Shown: one piece after another, positions 58,675-64,000 of the stretch
Position numbering within the stretch: position 1 is the first letter of the stretch
How the letters are laid out: every line of letters starts with the position of its first letter
DNA from: Argopecten irradians
Lineage: Eukaryota > Mollusca > Bivalvia > Pectinida > Pectinidae
Length of the DNA stretch: 64,000 nucleotides
Assembly: GCF_041381155.1 (NCBI RefSeq)
Contig: NC_091147.1
Span: forward strand, 15,723,318 to 15,787,317
Reading direction: 5' to 3'
The notes under the pieces: model-generated
Told to the model about the DNA's origin: nothing
Database searches by the model: none
Seen by the model: only the letters and a program-made list of their open reading frames with translations
Program-made: the position numbers and the translations under genes

Positions 58675-58928
58675 GGGACCCATATAATGCCTACGTCACT
58701 GTTTTGGGCTCTCTGTTTTATCCCATTTTTTGTCCACTAATATACCTCAACATTGACGTGTACTTGGCTAATGAAAACACTGTGAGCAGCAGTCAGTAGT
58801 CATAAATAGATTTCTGTAGCACGGAGAAAACATCGACCTTTCACCGATAACGGAAAGCAGACGATGTAGATAAGAATCCATCGAGATCTTCCCGTTGAAA
58901 CCATTAATTCAGTTTAGTGTTGACACCG
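58675..58928 (+). other. Possible 5' UTR exon
   Basis: It follows the TATA box above and ends at a perfect gtaagt donor. I found no matching acceptor with a recognisable coding exon in 58929-64000. Low certainty. Confidence 0.3.
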
Positions 58929-59916
58929 GTAAGTCCATCACACCACCATTCACACACGTGTATTGACATCTGGATCACAATTTCGTCAGATATTGCTGCG
59001 TGATCAATATCACATGTAAATGACACATTAATTAAATTATGTTTGAATACTTAAGATTTTTATGCAAATATTTAATAAAGAAATGTCTTCGATAATTTGT
59101 ACATGGTGGTGATATTCTGTTCAATTTATTTTGTCAAATGTCAATATATAATCCTGATAAAGGCCATGCTGTGAAATGTGTACTTCTATTGATTTTCGGC
59201 CTCCGCCAGCCAGTGCAGATGAGACTGCACATGTGCTAAGACAGGCAACATGCTATTCTGACAATGAATTACGTTTGCATTGTTTTGTTTTCTGAATTTA
59301 GTTAATTACTATGAAAGATGATTTTTTTTTATAAATATATGATGACAGGATGCTTGAATTTTTTAATGTGATAAAAAAATCTCATTTAAATATTAAAATC
59401 TAAAAAAAGAACTTTAGTAATATGATGCATGTTATTACTATATCAAGAAATAATTTTAAAGTCAGAATTCAAGCACCTGTGATAGGATGGCATGCAATTC
59501 TTACAGTAGTCAAACTTGTTTTTATGAAAATTAGCTGCAGGTATACATTCAGTTTAAATTTCAATACCGTAGTATTTTATTAATAAAAAAAGGTTGGCAG
59601 CTTTATTTATTAAATTCAGTATGTTGTATTTTTAGGCTAAAATTTCATATATTAATATTATATATCCGGTAGATATCAGAATATTGTTTCATCATATAGA
59701 TCCTAAACAGTTGTATAAATTTCAGAATATCAAATTTGTTTAACATAACCAAGGACGTATATGAGAAGGATAAGTCACACTGAGTTTTGGGCAAAGACAG
59801 CGCAGGCGCTTTTGTGTTTGTGCACTGACCGTGACGTTGGGCGACGACTGATTTCCTTTGATATCCGCCGCCGCAGCCTTTGATGTAGCATGGGGGTGCG
59901 AGGGTTACCGTCTTAC

Positions 59917-59936
59917 TTTCTGAAGCGTGCTGCCAT
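59917..59936 (-). CDS. Possible short first coding exon
   Basis: ATG opens MAARFR plus two bases before a gtaaga donor, within a CG-richer patch (59780-60130) that looks promoter-like. It is on the strand of POLA1 and the protease. Its phase-2 end does not join protease exon 1 in the working frame. It could be a POLA1 first exon, but no link is visible. Confidence 0.3.
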
Positions 59937-60129
59937 TTCATGAGCGGTCGTATTTTTTTAACGATAGTTTAAGACATTTCTTCTAAATCTTCCGTCTTTA
60001 AAGCAAGTTATAAACGTTGTGAAATTTAATTTACTTTACATTGGCGTTTCGTTTGACTCGATAAGACAAGTATTTGTTGAGAAAAACGGTTTTTATTCCC
60101 GATTCATAAGCGTCTCGCGTGGTGTTTAG

Positions 60130-61825
60130 TAGTGTAAAGAGACAGACACGAATCCTTCTCACTTATAAATCCTTGACATAACTCACACATCAGAACATTT
60201 ACCAGCAGGCAATAAAAGGGTTTCAGTTAAAATGTGAGATCAAGAAATAAAATAACATATACATTTAAGACAAAGTACAGCACATGTACTCATAGGCATT
60301 GACTGAATCAGAAAGCTGAGTACCACAGTATATCAATGAAGTCCTTAGTTCTCTGATAGAGTTGGGAAAATCTAATATATAAATTCATTAGAGAACAAGG
60401 GAGATCACTTGGGAGTAGTTGATAAGTTACTTGCCCAATTTATTAATAACTGAACAGCCAAAGTGCACGTGGCTTAATTTGTTAGAATCCAATCCCTACA
60501 GGACTATCAACATGTATAATAAATGATTAAATGTATATATTGATGGCTGACCAGAGAGTATACAGTACAATAGTGTATTTGTAGATTTCAGAAAATATTT
60601 TAATACATGTACACCCCAGCCAATCACATTATAATAGCAACTAGTAGAAGTCATCCTACTCCTTTTATACTGATGAATGTTAGCAGGATCAAAAGTCTAG
60701 CACTTTCATAGACTAGTGTACATATGTTAGCAGGATCAAAAGTCTAGCACTTTCATAGACTAGTGTACATGTCCTAGCCAGGAAAAGAACCAGCAGACTT
60801 CTTCATGAGACAAATGCTCCACCTTAAACCAAAATTGAAGCGGCGTCAATGGATGCATTTGGAAGGAGAATATATTTCAGAAAGAATAGCATAATATCTC
60901 AGATTTTGTTGCTTTATCCAATCATGCAATGGGGGAAGCGATATAAGCAGGTACAATTCAGAATTTCCGATGCTCTGCCTGCAGGGTTTGGGTTTCCGAA
61001 ACCCTATTAGGATTTGTGATGGCCATTTGGATATTTGTAATTACTGTTTGGATATTTGTAAAAAAAAAACCAAAAAACATCAGATTATTTAAGTTGATCC
61101 TTTAGAAACATGTGTATGGATACCTAATGACATGAAAACATTTTTTAGGTTTTTTTTCTGTCTCTTTGAGGGACTTCTGTATGGTGATCCTTTGGTGATG
61201 ATAATTGTTCTTTAGGGTTTTATGAAAGCCTTAAGATTTGACAATTTGGTGATGGCATTCTGGACACTTCGAATGATAAGAGGATTAACTGGAATATATA
61301 TCCCATAGGAGTCTGTGTATACCTGTGTATATCCATTTTAGAAACTTTGAAACATGTCAAAATCTCTGTAAAGTCTAAATCTCAATAAAGTGTAGGTTGT
61401 AATGATTTTAATTTTTGATTTCCTGACATTTAGGAGAAATCCTCAATATTTTAATGATGTTGAGGACTTGAATCAGGATTTCCTGGGATTATTACTAGTC
61501 TATAGAATTTAAGATGCCACTTTTGCTCAGTTCTGTCGACTATTGTTGAATGTTCCAATAGTTAGATAATGCGTGTGACTCTATAAGAAATAACCGGTTA
61601 AGAAGGAATATATATATATATATAAACTGTGGACTTTGGATGCAGGTTAAGTGGCCGAGGGATAAAGAGATATATACACCGCTGTATCCCCTAATAATCA
61701 ATGTACAAAGATCGCTGCAATGGTTGACGGGTCATCAGCCTTTAATCAGTGAATACGGTCATATCGACATCATCATAAACAGGCTTTACAGATTCACATT
61801 GACAGTAGCTATAGGGCTGCCATGC
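60130..61825. other. Non-coding stretch
   Basis: No gene is visible. At 60677-60771 a 49-bp-period direct repeat (GTTAGCAGGATCAAAAGTCT...) occurs twice. A short (TA)n tract is at about 61608-61623. Confidence 0.5.
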
Positions 61826-62300
61826 AATTGAATTCAATTTGTTTATTTCCGTAAGCCTTAAATTGCAGCTTATAAGATACAAAGTACAATTTTAATACAT
61901 ATCAAATAACTTAAACATGTACAGGAGAGTGATTGTATACAATTAAACACAAACATTAGCACACATTATACATCAGATACTATATATACAGTTACGGTGT
62001 ATAAGAGGCTGAGAACATTTTTTCTGGAATGCAAGTTTTAAGAATTTTCCGAGATTATTTAAATCTTAAATATTATTGACACTGAGTAATTGAACAAGTT
62101 TGAACACACTTTGATGATAAAAATAATAAGGTTTCAGATATCTAACTCGTAGTTGGGTATAAAAAGGACATTTAAGGATGAAATGAAACTCATCTTCTAT
62201 ATCATTGGTATTGCAAACTGTACAGATTCTATTGGTAGTGCCACATTTCGAAACCTACCACTTTCCATCCATGCCCAGTAGTTAAAATCACCAGACATAT
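61826..62300 (-). mobile_element. LINE 3' end, C-terminal fragment
   Basis: On the minus strand the frame reads CTVCNTNDIEDEFHFILKCP then FYTQLRVRYLKPYYFYHQSV, a Cys/His knuckle and tail common at the C-terminus of I/Jockey-type LINE reverse transcriptases. It is followed by a short 3' UTR (GCTTACGGAAATAAACAAA) and AATTGAATTCAATTG at the end, like the GAATT-repeat tails of such LINEs. It is 5'-truncated, and the polymerase domain is absent. Confidence 0.7.
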
Positions 62301-62324
62301 TACCACAACAAATATCAACACAAG

Positions 62325-62655
62325 CCCTCTACCTCAGCTCTGGGTCATGAGATTGAATACCATGTGGGGTAGTTGCCATTGGCACGGACTGTAGGTCGTT
62401 GGGTTTTTCTCTAGGTACTCAGGCTTTCTTCCACCTCTCAAACCTGACACCATCCTTTTATAACCCTGCTTGCCTGTTTATAAGACATCAAATATTACCA
62501 CTAGCACTCTAGGGTGTGATTTCTAAATCCACTTTTGGCAGTCGCCAGGTATGAATTGTAGGTTAATGTCTTTTTTCCTGGTACTCTGGCTTTCATGCAA
62601 ATCTTAAAAATTATCCTGGATCTTAAAAGGACTTGAAATAAAATAAACCAAACTA
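62325..62655 (+). mobile_element. Two tandem molluscan SINE copies, degenerate
   Basis: The first copy (about 62325-62500) shows GGTCATGAGATTGAATACCA, GTGGGGTAGTTGCCA, CTGTAGGTCGTTGGGTTTTT and CTCAGGCTTTCTTCCACC, in the order of a tRNA-derived SINE I recall from many bivalves. The second (about 62515-62655) repeats GTCGCCAGGTATGAATTGTA and ends AATAAAATAAACCAAACT. GATTGAATACC stands where the tRNA B box should be. Confidence 0.65.
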
Positions 62656-63439
62656 ATCATTTAAATCCATAAAACTCATAACAGTTAACTATTACATTTG
62701 ACATAAACTGGAGTTACAAAGTCATGTGTTGTAGTTACTCCAACAATGTTAGAGGTATAGCACGACGAGACACTTTTGATCATTACGTCGTGTCTCAGAA
62801 GTTTCTCAATATCGAGATCTAATATTATTGGATTAGTGTTGTAGTCTGATAGTTTAACTGACGACTGGTGATTCTTCAATTACAAGGAATTACAGCAGCA
62901 AATAAAGAAATCCCAAGTACAAATACAAAAATTATCAGAAATGTTTGTAATGATATACTTAAATACTGATGTAACCCATCAGATTTGTACACAACATAAA
63001 CTACAAGTGTGTACCTGATGGGTGGGGAGACAGGTGGTATTGGTTAAAGCTGCTTATAGTTGTAGTTTACATTGTAATCATATCATATTCCGTATGCTTA
63101 TATTTCCTCATATGACATTTTCCGTATGATATTTCCTCATGCTACCAAATATACTTAACATACAATTTTAATCAATTTCTACTGGAGTTATAAATTGTGT
63201 ACTATGTACTATGAATGCTTCCGTATACTGTACATTGAATTCAACTTACATTATACAGTTTACAATTTATTATACAGTGTACTGCCATAGGAAGAAAATA
63301 GGAATAAAACAGCGAAACATCTTATTTACCACAAGTTATGATCTTATTCTGTTACAAATAGTGAATGTTTGTGAACGCTTCACAAATTTTGTTGAATATT
63401 TCCACTTAAGGTATCAATTGTAATTAATCCTGAATGCTT

Positions 63440-63890
63440 CCTTACATAATTCATGATACCTTATATTGCAACAGAAAGAAACAAAAAATAAAGGAAAAAT
63501 ATCAGAAATTTTGTATACAACTTATAATTATCAGAGTTTGCATGTCACTCCTTACCTTATGTTACCATAGTCGATACCTTGTATTGTTATAGAAAGAAAG
63601 AAAAAAAACCTGAAAAACAGCATGAATTTTTTAGATAACTTATTTAGGGGTTTGAATGTCACTCCTGTTACAAGTTAGTGTCCGTTATAGTTTAACAAGT
63701 CATGTGTTCAGATAAGCTGACATATATATATATAGGGGTTTGAATGTCACCAAAAATGAATGAAAAACAGCAGAAATTGTGTATATATCTTATATATAGG
63801 TGTTTGAATGTCACTCCTGTTAGAAGTTAGTGTCCGTTAAAGTTAACAAGTCATGTGTTCAGATAAGCTGACCTCAGACAGATAGCTATA
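63440..63890. repeat. Three imperfect ~150-bp tandem units
   Basis: GATACCTT.TATTG..A.AGAAAGAAA, then GGGGTTTGAATGTCACTCCT, GTTAGTGTCCGTTA and AACAAGTCATGTGTTCAGAT recur with shifts near 63600 and 63800. It is a non-coding local duplication. I see nothing else in 62656-64000. Confidence 0.6.
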
Positions 63891-64000
63891 TAAACACTGT
63901 AGGTGTGACACCGTGTTGACTTCCAACAGGAAAATTTTGTAGAAAATAGTTACAGGATAACTTTTTTATTTAAGACGTTTAGTGAGTCTGGTATAATTGA

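Noticed and set aside
61640-61831. Plus-strand 63-codon frame as a gene
   Set aside because: No homology, no splice context, and it runs into the LINE tail.

Overview
The window looks like nuclear DNA of a bivalve mollusc. It is AT-rich, its genes are split by short introns with GT-AG borders, and it is full of dispersed repeats I associate with bivalves: the GAGGCCC / CACCTG family, a tail-to-tail SINE pair, and Penelope-type and TTAA-bounded elements. No bacterial gene organisation is visible. The species cannot be fixed from the sequence.

Layout. (1) At 2-5 kb on the minus strand are five exons of the host DNA polymerase alpha catalytic subunit (POLA1-like), joined by matching splice phases; the rest of that gene lies outside the window. 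(2) At 5.78-8.45 kb is a block made of about 35 copies of a 59-bp repeat followed by a ~600-bp conserved segment. The same block recurs inverted at 55.86-58.34 kb, and a shorter, more diverged direct copy lies at 15.79-16.53 kb. (3) Between the first and second blocks, a TTAA-bounded 4.4-kb unit holds a complete two-exon Crypton-type tyrosine recombinase gene (11.49-13.64 kb). (4) From 16.59 to 32.49 kb on the plus strand, twelve exons join in one open frame into a KDZ-superfamily (Kyakuja-Dileera-Zisupton) DDE transposase with a SWIM-like zinc finger. (5) A 5.1-kb array of a 62-bp satellite (32.6-37.75 kb) starts about 120 bp after its stop codon. (6) From 55.8 down to 39.24 kb on the minus strand, seventeen exons join in one open frame into a Ulp1/C48-type cysteine protease gene. 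One exon of it is a 24-bp coding minisatellite, and it ends in a PHD-like tail. (7) At 58.3-64 kb are a TATA promoter with a spliced 5' UTR exon, a LINE 3' end, SINEs and simple repeats.

Main interpretation (inference). The convergent transposase and protease genes, flanked by inverted tandem-repeat blocks, look like one very large KDZ-type DNA transposon of about 42-52 kb sitting in an intron of POLA1. Its terminal blocks appear to supply the same 57-nt leader exon (19 codons, phase 0 donor) to both genes, since each gene's first recognisable exon begins in phase 0 only 151 or 234 bp downstream. Later insertions decorate its introns: a Penelope fossil with a hammerhead-ribozyme motif, a hAT-type MITE with an 8-bp target duplication, a TTAA MITE, a second hammerhead-like tail, and a decayed second Crypton exon.

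Gene models were built by eye from splice signals and reading phase. Family names rest on motif recognition, not searches.
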